DNA of 12,168 bases, taken from positions 1 through 12,168 of the forward strand of contig JAOUEG010000032.1 of assembly GCA_029858845.1 (NCBI GenBank), given 5' to 3'. Source of the DNA: Chloroflexota bacterium (GTDB lineage Bacteria > Chloroflexota > Limnocylindria > Limnocylindrales > CSP1-4). The stretch's first letter is position 1, and every line of letters starts with the position of its first letter. Under the pieces are notes generated by a model. It searched no databases. It saw only the letters and a list, made by a program, of their open reading frames with translations, and was not told where the DNA came from. Shown in pieces: positions 6,743 through 12,168 of the stretch. The position numbers and the translations under genes were made by a program.

Positions 6743-6770
6743 CCCGAATGGGCTGTCCGGCCCTTTCGGG
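6743..6770 (+). terminator. Stem-loop after the flavoprotein/cNMP operon
   Basis: CCCGAA (6743-6748) pairs with TTCGGG (6765-6770) and, after a T-T mismatch, GGGC (6750-6753) pairs with GCCC (6760-6763), leaving the loop TGTCCG. The result is ten base pairs about 30 bases after the stop codon. No long U-tract follows, so termination efficiency is uncertain, but it is the strongest hairpin in this gap. Confidence 0.6.
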
Positions 6771-6844
6771 CACGCTTCATGATCGACAGACTCTGCGGCG
6801 GCGGCTGAATCGTCCGCCAGCACGATGCTCGAGTTCCCTGTGCC

Positions 6845-7336
6845 ATGCGATCCCTGCCTGCGACATCCCACGAGTACCGCGAACTGATCGAGTCCCACGT
6901 CGACCGGTTGCCGGAGCTGGCCGAGACGATCGGTCGGGCACCACCGGACGTGTTCTCGCGACGATTCCAGGACGAGTGCAGCTTCATCGTCGGTCGGCTC
7001 GTGCCGCACATGGCGGCGATCGAGACGACCCTCTACGGTCGCCTTGAGCAGGTCATGGAGGGCCGGCACTCGATGGCGCCGATGCGCGAGGAGCACGAGC
7101 GACTGCGTGAGTTGTTCCAGTCACTGTGCCGGTACAGCGAACTTGTGGCCGATGGCGCCCTGAGCGACGGCGACGAGATCGGGCTGCGGCGGGTCCTCTA
7201 CCGGCTGTACTCGATGCTGAAGGTGCACCTCGCCGAGGAGGAGCTGTACCTGGGCGTCCTGGATCGAAACCTCAGTGCCGAGGAGAAGGACGCGCTGGCT
7301 CAGGGCATGGACCACGCCGCCGCGGAACCGCTGTAG
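6845..7336 (+). CDS. Hemerythrin-like (HHE) domain protein, copy 1
   Basis: A 163-residue all-helical soluble protein. Histidines expected for an HHE four-helix bundle are present: His18 in ESHVDRLP, His55 in VPHMAAIETTLY, His75 and His84 in RHSMAPMREEH, and His128 in KVHLAEEELYLGVLD, whose acidic residues supply the HxxxxE/D pattern. In the His55 helix the usual Glu at +4 is Ile and an acidic residue stands only at +5 (Glu60). Members bind iron and are linked to oxygen, nitric oxide or iron handling; the role here is not known. The ATG is the first start after an in-frame TGA at 6806-6808, but no Shine-Dalgarno sequence is visible. It is clearly paralogous to the minus-strand gene at 7910-8404 and converges on the PadR gene with ten bases between stops. 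Confidence 0.85.
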   Translation: MRSLPATSHEYRELIESHVDRLPELAETIGRAPPDVFSRRFQDECSFIVGRLVPHMAAIETTLYGRLEQVMEGRHSMAPMREEHERLRELFQSLCRYSELVADGALSDGDEIGLRRVLYRLYSMLKVHLAEEELYLGVLDRNLSAEEKDALAQGMDHAAAEPL

Positions 7337-7346
7337 CGGCCACCGA

Positions 7347-7817
7347 TCACGGACCCTCGCGCGGCGCCGTCACCGCCTCGAGGTATCGCGCATTGAACTC
7401 ACCGATCAGACGAGCTCGTTCCTTCATCACAGCTGCCCAGGCGTCGATCGCCGCGTAGCCGGCTCGGGTCAGCGCATAGTCGCGACGCTGCGGACCCACG
7501 GGCTCCGATGACCACGAGGAGGTGACGTAGCCGGCGTCCTCGAGTTCGCGCAGGGTGCGGTAGACCTGGCCGATGTCAACCGGGCCGCCGGTGATCCCCA
7601 TCTCCTCGAGCTGCGCCGTCATGGCGTAACCGTGCGCAGGGCCCCCAGCGAGCAGGACGAGCACGAACGGCTCCATCCAGCGGTGCCGCCCGCCGCGTGG
7701 CGCCCAGCCGCGATGGACGGGCATTCCGACCGAGTCGCGATCGGACGCCACGACGTCCGGTTCGGCCGCTGGCGCGTTGCGAGCTTCCCTCGAGATGCCC
7801 ATCTTGGCCGACAGCAT
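7347..7817 (-). CDS. PadR-family transcriptional regulator
   Basis: From the chosen ATG the protein has 156 residues. A 47-residue low-conservation lead ends in GGRHRWMEPFVLVLLAGGPAHGY, the classical opening of the PadR winged helix. The recognition region is GPVDIGQVYRTLRELEDAGYV, the wing QRRDYALTRAG, and a C-terminal dimerising helix runs IDAWAAVMKERARLIGEFNARYLEAV. PadR proteins usually repress nearby genes and respond to small molecules. The start is unsure: a GTG at 7886 would add 23 residues but lies inside a hairpin stem, and an ATG at 7724 is also possible. CGGGAAG a few bases before 7817 is a mediocre ribosome-binding site. It follows the second hemerythrin gene on the same strand, so autoregulation of that pair is a reasonable inference. 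Confidence 0.85.
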   Translation of the reverse strand: MLSAKMGISREARNAPAAEPDVVASDRDSVGMPVHRGWAPRGGRHRWMEPFVLVLLAGGPAHGYAMTAQLEEMGITGGPVDIGQVYRTLRELEDAGYVTSSWSSEPVGPQRRDYALTRAGYAAIDAWAAVMKERARLIGEFNARYLEAVTAPREGP

Positions 7818-7882
7818 AGGCGCTTCCCGCCCGGGGCTCGCGACGGCAGGGTCGCCGGCGCCGATGGATGCCGCGCGACGCC

Positions 7883-7901
7883 GCACCCGCGAGCCGGGTG
7901 C
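7883..7901 (-). promoter_or_regulatory. Intercistronic hairpin between hemerythrin copy 2 and padR
   Basis: GCACCCG (7883-7889), loop CGAGC, CGGGTGC (7895-7901): a perfect 7-bp GC stem nine bases past the hemerythrin stop. No U-tract follows on the minus strand. It buries the possible GTG start of padR at 7884-7886. It may attenuate read-through or set the expression ratio of the two genes. Confidence 0.5.
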
Positions 7902-7909
7902 CGTGCGGT

Positions 7910-8404
7910 TCAGAAGGCGATGGCCCAGCTGTTCTCCATCGCCGCGGCGAGCCTGTCGGCGGCCTCCGGGGAGACGCCATGCTCGAGGACTCCGAGGTAG
8001 AGCTGCTCCTCGGCGAGGTGGACCTTGAGCATCGCGTAGAGGCGGAAGATCACCCGCCGGAGCGCGATCGACTCGCGCATATGAAGCGGGCCGGCCTCGA
8101 GCGTGACCTGGAGTCGACCGAGTTCTTCGATGAGCTCTCGGATCTCACCGTGCTCGCGCCGCATCGGGCTCATCGAGTGGCGGTTCTGGAGCATGCGCTC
8201 CAGTTCTGGATAGAGTGTCTGCTCGGCCGCTTCCATATGCGGGAGCAATAGGTCGTTGAGGAAGGCGACCGACTCGCCGACCCGTGGTCGGAGGTCGTCA
8301 GCGGGCGCGGCACCGACGAGGTCTCCGACGGCGGGCATCTCGTCCAGATGGCGCTCCAGTTCGCTGTGGTGCTGCATGGAGACTTGGGGCAGGCTCGCGG
8401 TCAT
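7910..8404 (-). CDS. Hemerythrin-like (HHE) domain protein, copy 2
   Basis: A 164-residue helical protein with His19 (ERHLDEMP), His56 (LPHMEAAEQTLYPELE), His76 and His85 (RHSMSPMRREH) and His129 (KVHLAEEQLYLGVLE). It aligns with the plus-strand paralogue along its length, sharing the PHM, RHSM-PMR-EH and LKVHLAEE-LYLGVL blocks. As in that copy, the position four after the first bundle histidine is not acidic (Ala60) while +5 is (Glu61). The ATG at 8404 is chosen because GGAGGT lies five bases upstream on this strand; extension to 8473 adds an unconserved lead with no ribosome-binding site. The promoter should lie in the AT-rich stretch beyond it. Probably an iron-binding sensor or scavenger controlled by the downstream PadR; function not proven. 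Confidence 0.88.
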   Translation of the reverse strand: MTASLPQVSMQHHSELERHLDEMPAVGDLVGAAPADDLRPRVGESVAFLNDLLLPHMEAAEQTLYPELERMLQNRHSMSPMRREHGEIRELIEELGRLQVTLEAGPLHMRESIALRRVIFRLYAMLKVHLAEEQLYLGVLEHGVSPEAADRLAAAMENSWAIAF

Positions 8405-8484
8405 GTCAGACCTCCATCCGCAACAGGCGCCCACGGTAAGTAGTAGGCAGAAGCCAATATATGCAGGAAGCATTTATTTGCCAT
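8405..8484 (-). promoter_or_regulatory. AT-rich promoter region of the hemerythrin/padR pair
   Basis: A markedly AT-rich patch in a GC-rich window. On the minus strand it holds TATATT (plus 8456-8461) as a -10 candidate, about 50 bases before the start codon. No good -35 is seen at 16-18 bases. ATGC-N5-GCAT at 8461-8473 is a small inverted repeat just upstream of that -10 and could be an operator. Confidence 0.45.
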
Positions 8485-8495
8485 GGGCCGTTGGT

Positions 8496-8509
8496 CACGC
8501 GATCGCGTG
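8496..8509. repeat. 14-bp perfect palindrome centred on GCGATCGC
   Basis: CACGCGATCGCGTG reads the same on both strands. It lies in the gap between the hemerythrin promoter and the tRNA gene. It could be a dimeric protein-binding site or a methylation-related motif; see also 8816-8829. Confidence 0.5.
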
Positions 8510-8595
8510 CTGATGGGGCATCTCTCTCGACGTCAGCGATGGAGCTGCCGGACGCCGCCTCGGATGGCCCGAACCGGACGTGATACGGTGCCTCC

Positions 8596-8668
8596 GGGCC
8601 GGTAGCTCAGTGGTCAGAGCAAGGGACTTTTAATCCTTTGGTCGTGGGTTCGAATCCCACCCGGCTCG
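8596..8668 (+). tRNA. tRNA-Lys, anticodon UUU
   Basis: A complete 73-base cloverleaf. The acceptor stem GGGCCGG (8596-8602) pairs with CCGGCTC (8661-8667) with one G-U pair. The D stem is GCTC/GAGC (8605-8608, 8617-8620) around a loop containing GGT. The anticodon stem 8622-8626 pairs with 8634-8638 (one G-U), and the loop CTTTTAA gives anticodon TTT at 8629-8631. The T stem GTGGG/CCCAC (8644-8648, 8656-8660) encloses TTCGAAT. The discriminator base is G8668, followed by CC and then G, so a full CCA is not encoded and must be added enzymatically. Confidence 0.97.
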
Positions 8669-8678
8669 CCGAGCCCGC

Positions 8679-8693
8679 CGGCCGCCGCGGCCG
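8679..8693 (+). terminator. GC-rich hairpin shortly after the tRNA
   Basis: CGGCC (8679-8683) and GGCCG (8689-8693) pair around GCCGC; the inverted repeat is in fact seven bases long on each side of a single central base. It begins about ten bases after the tRNA. No U-tract follows, so the terminator call is tentative. Confidence 0.35.
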
Positions 8694-8756
8694 CAGATGG
8701 CCGGTCGCCGACCGATCCCAGTGACAGCGGTTCGCCGCGCCGGGCCCCTGCTGCTC

Positions 8757-8774
8757 GTCACCTCGGTCGGTGAC
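8757..8774. promoter_or_regulatory. Inverted repeat before the LiaF/PspC-like operon
   Basis: GTCACC-TCGGTC-GGTGAC: two perfect 6-bp arms with a 6-base spacer, about 120 bases before the first membrane-protein gene. It could be a dimeric operator or a small hairpin. No clear -35/-10 pair was recognised near it. Confidence 0.4.
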
Positions 8775-8815
8775 CTTCGGCACGTCGCCGGTCTTGCGAC
8801 GGTCCTGCATGATGA

Positions 8816-8829
8816 GGGGCGATCGCCCC
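8816..8829. repeat. 14-bp perfect palindrome GGGGCGATCGCCCC
   Basis: A self-complementary 14-mer with the same GCGATCGC core as the one at 8496-8509, located 63 bases before the first gene of the membrane-protein operon. Operator, transcription start region or methylation target are all possible; nothing decides between them. Confidence 0.45.
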
Positions 8830-8891
8830 GGGCCCGCCGCTGGACCGCGCCGCCCGACGGCGTGTGATACCGCATGCGAAGGGTGGTGGCC

Positions 8892-9839
8892 ATGCGAATC
8901 CGTCGCGCCCCCCTGTTCTGGGGCTTGTTCCTGATCCCGCTCGGCGCCCTGCCCCTTTTGGTGCGCGCCGATGTCATCTCGGGAGACATCTTCTCGGACC
9001 TGTGGCGCTGGTGGCCCCTGATCCTGATCGGGTTCGGGGTGGCGATCCTGCTCGGCCGAAGTCGGGCCGGCGTGATCGGCACGGCCCTCGTCGCCCTCGT
9101 CCTCGGTACGCTCGCCGGTGGCGCGCTGGCGTCCGGCAGCTTCTGGGTCCCTTCGGTGACAGGTTGTGCCGATATCGGGGGTGACGTGACCGTCCTGGAC
9201 CGGGACGGATCGTTCTCTGGCGACGCCCGTGCCACGTTCGACCACAACTGCGGATCCCTCGATGTCAGCGTCGCGCCCGGCAACGGATGGCGGCTGCATG
9301 CCGAGCATCGAGGTCCAGCGCCACGGATCGACGCAACACAGACGGTCCTGACCGTCCAGTCGCCCGAGGGCGCCAACCTCGACCGGCAGGATTGGTCGAT
9401 CGTGCTGGGTGCGGACGCCGTTCGGGATACCGCCCTCCAGATCAATGCCGGCGAGGCGACCATGAACCTCGCAGGCGCGCGGCTGTCCAGCCTCCAGGCC
9501 GACGTGAATGCCGGCGACCTCCTCATCGATGGTGGCGGCGGCGCGATCGAGGAGATCGACGCCTCGGTCAACGCCGGCCGCCTCCGGCTCACCCTCGGAG
9601 GGGCCACGCGCGGCAACCTGTCCGTCAATGTCGGAGGCATCGATCTGTGCGTCCCGGCCGACGCCACCCTTCGGCTTGACGTCCAGGATCGATTCACGTT
9701 CATCTCCAACCTCGAAGCTCGGGGCCTGAGCCAGGACGACGAGGTCTGGACGCGCTCCGGCTCGGGTGCGGTGATCGATCTCGTGGTCGACGGCAACGTC
9801 GGAGCCCTGACGCTTGATCCCGAGGGAGGCTGCACGTGA
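8892..9839 (+). CDS. Membrane protein: LiaI/LiaF-like TM region plus toastrack-type beta domain
   Basis: A 315-residue protein. Residues 8-24, 40-54 and 60-81 are hydrophobic segments; the first two, with LFWGLFLIPLGAL and LWRWWPLILIGFGVAILL, have the DUF5668 / LiaI-LiaF-like pattern. From about 88 the chain is beta-rich with repeated turns INAGEATMNL, VNAGDLLIDG, VNAGRLRLTL and VNVGGIDLCV, as in DUF4097/toastrack domains, here presumably extracytoplasmic. Four cysteines (92, 120, 253, 314) lie in that domain and might form disulfides. The ATG at 8892 follows AAGGGTGG; the ATG at 8874 has no ribosome-binding site. It overlaps the PspC gene by four bases (GTGA). Likely part of an envelope-stress sensing or dampening module; exact role unknown. 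Confidence 0.8.
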   Translation: MRIRRAPLFWGLFLIPLGALPLLVRADVISGDIFSDLWRWWPLILIGFGVAILLGRSRAGVIGTALVALVLGTLAGGALASGSFWVPSVTGCADIGGDVTVLDRDGSFSGDARATFDHNCGSLDVSVAPGNGWRLHAEHRGPAPRIDATQTVLTVQSPEGANLDRQDWSIVLGADAVRDTALQINAGEATMNLAGARLSSLQADVNAGDLLIDGGGGAIEEIDASVNAGRLRLTLGGATRGNLSVNVGGIDLCVPADATLRLDVQDRFTFISNLEARGLSQDDEVWTRSGSGAVIDLVVDGNVGALTLDPEGGCT

Positions 9840-10465
9840 ACGAACGGTTGTACCGCTCGAGAAGCGATCGGATGATCGCCGGCGTGGCGGGGGGCCTCGC
9901 CGACATGTGGGACGCTGATCCGTCGCTCATCCGGATCATCTGGGTGATCCTGGTACCGCTGACGGGCGGTCTCGCCCTCCTGGTCTACCTGGTCATGGCC
10001 ATCGTGGTTCCCGAGGAGGATGAGGTTTGGCCCGCCGCCCCGATCGAGCCGGTGGCACCGCCGACGCCTGAGGCTCCTGGGCCGGCCGGCCAGCCGGGCG
10101 CTGCCGCGGAAGGTCAGCCGGCTGCGATGGCGGGTCCACCGACCGGGACGCCGGCCAGCGCGCCTCCGCCGGAGCCCGGGGCGCTGTGGTCCCCGGCACC
10201 GGCAGATGCCAGGCGCGCCGCACAGATGCAGGCAAGAGCGGCCCGGCGTGCCGCCCGCGCGAACCGCCGCTCATCCGGCGGAGCGACCGGGGCGCTCGTC
10301 GTCGGGCTGCTGCTCATCGCACTCGGTGGCTTCTTCCTGGTCCGTGAATGGTGGCCCCAGTTCGATTTCGACTGGTTCTGGCCGGTGATGCTGATCGTCC
10401 TCGGCATCGTCATGCTGATCGCCGCCATCGGCAGGAATCCCGGGAACTCGGGAGGACCGTCATGA
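9836..10465 (+). CDS. PspC-domain membrane protein with C-terminal LiaI/LiaF-like TM pair
   Basis: A 209-residue protein. Residues 3-60 are a PspC domain: RLYRSRSDRMIAGVAGGLAD, then DPSLIRIIWVILV and a transmembrane stretch to about 58. Residues 62-122 are a Pro/Ala/Gly-rich linker, 124-147 a strongly basic Arg/Ala helix, and 152-169 and 180-198 are transmembrane segments of LiaI/LiaF-like type (GFFLVREWWPQFDFDWFWPVMLIVLG). PspC proteins act in membrane-stress responses. The GTG start has GGGAGG at 9824-9829 six bases upstream and overlaps the previous stop; its own TGA overlaps the next ATG. The tight overlaps on both sides indicate one functional unit with the two toastrack-type proteins. 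The basic segment between the TM regions is expected to be cytoplasmic. Confidence 0.9.
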   Translation: MNERLYRSRSDRMIAGVAGGLADMWDADPSLIRIIWVILVPLTGGLALLVYLVMAIVVPEEDEVWPAAPIEPVAPPTPEAPGPAGQPGAAAEGQPAAMAGPPTGTPASAPPPEPGALWSPAPADARRAAQMQARAARRAARANRRSSGGATGALVVGLLLIALGGFFLVREWWPQFDFDWFWPVMLIVLGIVMLIAAIGRNPGNSGGPS

Positions 10466-11430
10466 CGGGCGTGCGGCGGGGGCCGCTCGTCGCGGCGACG
10501 TGGCTCATCGGGCTCGGCATCGTGCTGCTGGTACGGCAGGCCGCAGACCTGCCGTGGGGGCAGGCGTGGCCGATGTTCGTCATCCTCGTGGGCGTCGCCA
10601 GCTTCGTGACGACGGCGCTCGACTGGCGCCCGGGTTTTGCCGGCCTCTGGGCGTTCACCTGGCCCGTGGCCTGGATCGTCGTGGGGAGCATCCTGCTGGC
10701 GAGCACGACCGGCAGCCTGGACGAGGGGCCGGCCGAGCTGATCGCCACATGGTGGCCGTGGGCCGCTGTGATCCTGGGCCTCTGGTTCCTCGTCGGGGCC
10801 GTCGTTCCGGGAGGACCGGGCCTCGTCGAGTCGCTGGCGATCCCCCTGGGCGGTGTCCAGGCGGCTGCCGTCAGGATCTCGTTCGGCGCAGGCAAGCTGT
10901 CGGTGCGTCCGGCGGCGGCGGGCCATCTCGTCGACGGCGAGTTCCGTGGAGGCGTGATCCACCGAACGGCGGGTGCCGGACAGGTGGAGTTGCGGCAGGA
11001 CACGTCCTTCGGGATCCCCTGGGTCGATCGCGAATCCGCCTGGGAGCTGGGCCTGACGGCGGAGGTCCCGCTGGACCTGCGGCTGGATATCGGGGCAGCC
11101 AGATCCACGCTCGACCTGATCGACCTGAAAGTCCGGCGTCTGGAACTCCACACGGGCGCCAGCGACACTCGCGTCCGATTGCCGCGCGCGGCCGGGGCGA
11201 CGGAGGTCCGGACGGAGACGGGGGCCGCGTCGCTGACGCTGGAAGTGCCAGCCGGCGTCGCCGCGCGGATCCATTCGCGCATGGCCCTGGGCAGCAGCCA
11301 GATCGACGAGGCACGCTTCCCTCGGACCGGCGATGTGTTCCAGTCCGTCGACTACGGGACGGCAACGAATCGCGTGGACATCGACGCCGAGGGCGGCGTC
11401 GGATCACTGCGCGTCGTGGGTGGCGCCTGA
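10462..11430 (+). CDS. Four-TM LiaF-like protein with C-terminal toastrack domain
   Basis: A 322-residue protein with four hydrophobic segments (about 8-24, 35-52, 62-80, 96-114), followed by a soluble beta-repeat domain. Repeated turns are ISFGAGKLSVRP, DIGAARSTLDLIDL, HTGASDTRVRLP and TGAASLTLEVPAGVAARI, and the end NRVDIDAEGGVGSLRV closely resembles the LiaF-type C-terminal consensus. LiaF proteins in Firmicutes hold back the LiaRS cell-envelope stress response. GGAGGA at 10451-10456 precedes the ATG, which overlaps the PspC stop as ATGA. It is the last gene of the trio. No histidine kinase or response regulator is in the window, so the partner regulator, if any, lies elsewhere. Confidence 0.85.
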   Translation: MTGVRRGPLVAATWLIGLGIVLLVRQAADLPWGQAWPMFVILVGVASFVTTALDWRPGFAGLWAFTWPVAWIVVGSILLASTTGSLDEGPAELIATWWPWAAVILGLWFLVGAVVPGGPGLVESLAIPLGGVQAAAVRISFGAGKLSVRPAAAGHLVDGEFRGGVIHRTAGAGQVELRQDTSFGIPWVDRESAWELGLTAEVPLDLRLDIGAARSTLDLIDLKVRRLELHTGASDTRVRLPRAAGATEVRTETGAASLTLEVPAGVAARIHSRMALGSSQIDEARFPRTGDVFQSVDYGTATNRVDIDAEGGVGSLRVVGGA

Positions 11431-11471
11431 GGTCGAGCGCGCTCCTCGTTGACGACCGCGCCCTTCATATC

Positions 11472-12168
11472 GTGACCGCGACCCCGGCGGGGTCCGAATT
11501 CTCAGGACCCTCTCAGTCGAAGGGCCGGGGCTATGGCCATGACGGCCCAGACCCGACACATCGGCCGGCCTGCGGGCGCGGCGATCTCGACGCGATCGTC
11601 CGTTCGGCGCGCTGGCCTGCAACGGCTGCTCGCCGGGCCGACCCGTCACGGTCGGCGCAGGACATTCCCCAGGCTCCGGCCTCGCCCCTCGAGGCACGCC
11701 TGGCCGCGGCGTTCGGTCAGCAGGGGCCGATCACCGCCTCCGGGCTCCGCCTGTCCACGGCGGACCGATCGTTCGGGGCTGCGCTCACGGGGGCGATGGA
11801 GCGGGGTGAGCTGCGGGGACCGGTGCGTCTCGATCTGACAGGGTCAGCCGGCCAGTCGTTCGGCGCCTTCGCCGGTCCGGGCATGGACCTGACGCTCGTC
11901 GGTCAGGCCAACGACTATGTGGGCAAGGGACTGGCGGGGGGCCGGATCGCGATCGTGCCGGAGCCCGATCTCGGGGCCGATGCCGCGAGCCAGGCGATCG
12001 CCGGCAACACCGTGCTGTACGGCGCGACCGGCGGCAGGCTGCACCTCGTCGGCCGGGCCGGGATGCGCTTTGCCGTCCGCAACTCGGGAGCGGACGCGAT
12101 CGTCGAGGGCATCGGGCCGCACGGCTGCGAGTACATGACGGGCGGCACGGTCATCGTGCTGGGTCCCG
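11472..12168 (+). CDS. Glutamate synthase GXGXG (GltB C-terminal-like) domain protein, partial
   Basis: From about 11690 to the right edge the frame encodes a clear glutamate-synthase GXGXG beta-helix: STADRSFGAALTGAM, LTGSAGQSFGAF, GQANDYVGKGLAGGRIAI, GNTVLYGATGGRL, RFAVRNSGADAIVEGIG and HGCEYMTGGTVIVLGP. In full GltB this domain follows the amidotransferase and FMN domains; here only about 100-260 bases separate it from the previous gene, so those domains are not upstream. It may be a split subunit. The start is uncertain: GTG at 11472 is the only in-frame conventional start before ATG 11796, has no ribosome-binding site, and would be followed by about 35 codons with poor third-position GC. 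Another frame opens well at ATG 11533, so a frameshift near 11580 is possible. Confidence 0.75.
   Translation, partial: MTATPAGSEFSGPSQSKGRGYGHDGPDPTHRPACGRGDLDAIVRSARWPATAARRADPSRSAQDIPQAPASPLEARLAAAFGQQGPITASGLRLSTADRSFGAALTGAMERGELRGPVRLDLTGSAGQSFGAFAGPGMDLTLVGQANDYVGKGLAGGRIAIVPEPDLGADAASQAIAGNTVLYGATGGRLHLVGRAGMRFAVRNSGADAIVEGIGPHGCEYMTGGTVIVLGP
11490..11510 (+). terminator. Hairpin after the LiaF/PspC-like operon
   Basis: GGGTCC (11490-11495) pairs with GGACCC (11505-11510) around the nine-base loop GAATTCTCA, followed by TCTC. It lies 60 bases after the operon stop. If it is a terminator, the GXGXG gene must start downstream of it, which argues against the GTG at 11472. The hexamer TCTCAG occurs at 11500-11505 and again at 11511-11516. 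Confidence 0.45.

Noticed and set aside
8596..8668. tRNA-Lys as an integration site for a mobile element
   Set aside because: I saw no second copy of the tRNA 3' end in the window, and neither side carries integrase or phage-like genes.
8607..9835. Minus-strand frames ending in phrases such as GFEPTTKG and SNPRPKD
   Set aside because: These phrases are the well-known translation of the antisense of a tRNA T-arm; the frames start or end in tRNA-Lys and lie opposite the toastrack gene.
11533..11838. A separate 101-codon gene starting MAMTAQTRHIG
   Set aside because: Only the first 15-20 codons look coding; after that the frame becomes Arg/Pro-rich shadow of the GXGXG domain. Kept only as a possible frameshifted start.

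Overview
The window is a GC-rich, gene-dense stretch of bacterial chromosome. Genes commonly overlap by 1 to 8 bases, GTG starts are frequent, and the one tRNA lacks an encoded full CCA end. No phage, transposon, plasmid or CRISPR signature was seen. DUF2203, a monofunctional proline dehydrogenase, a PspC/LiaF-like membrane trio and HHE proteins together suggest a high-GC Terrabacteria lineage. Chloroflexota (soil or freshwater Limnocylindria-like) is my best guess and an actinobacterial relative the alternative; this is inference from gene content, not a phylogenetic result.

Layout: (1) 1-542, minus strand: a DUF2203 gene overlapping a downstream DUF309-like gene that runs off the left edge. 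(2) 616-4683, plus strand: a metabolic block. An atypical short-chain dehydrogenase is followed, with a one-base overlap, by proline dehydrogenase. After about 155 bases come a class I aminotransferase and an overlapping D-2-hydroxyacid dehydrogenase. These fit amino-acid breakdown followed by 2-oxo-acid reduction. (3) 4684-6770, plus strand: a CRP-like palindrome, a geranylgeranyl-reductase-like flavoprotein, a translationally coupled cyclic-nucleotide-binding protein without a DNA-binding domain, and a stem-loop. (4) 6845-8404: two paralogous hemerythrin-like (HHE) proteins on opposite strands, with a PadR-family regulator between them in probable operon with the second one. (5) 8496-8829: tRNA-Lys(UUU) in a non-coding stretch rich in palindromes. 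(6) 8892-11430, plus strand: three overlapping membrane-protein genes (LiaI/LiaF-like TM plus toastrack; PspC plus LiaI/LiaF-like TM; four-TM LiaF-like) that look like an envelope-stress module. (7) 11472 to the right edge: a glutamate-synthase GXGXG domain without the other GltB domains upstream, whose start is unclear.

The most interesting parts are the flavoprotein/cyclic-nucleotide-binding operon behind a CRP-like site, the hemerythrin-PadR-hemerythrin cassette with a shared departure from the canonical iron-ligand pattern, the PspC/LiaF-like trio without an adjacent two-component system, and the stand-alone or possibly frameshifted GXGXG gene. I would call none of these an established new system; each has a specific test listed below.
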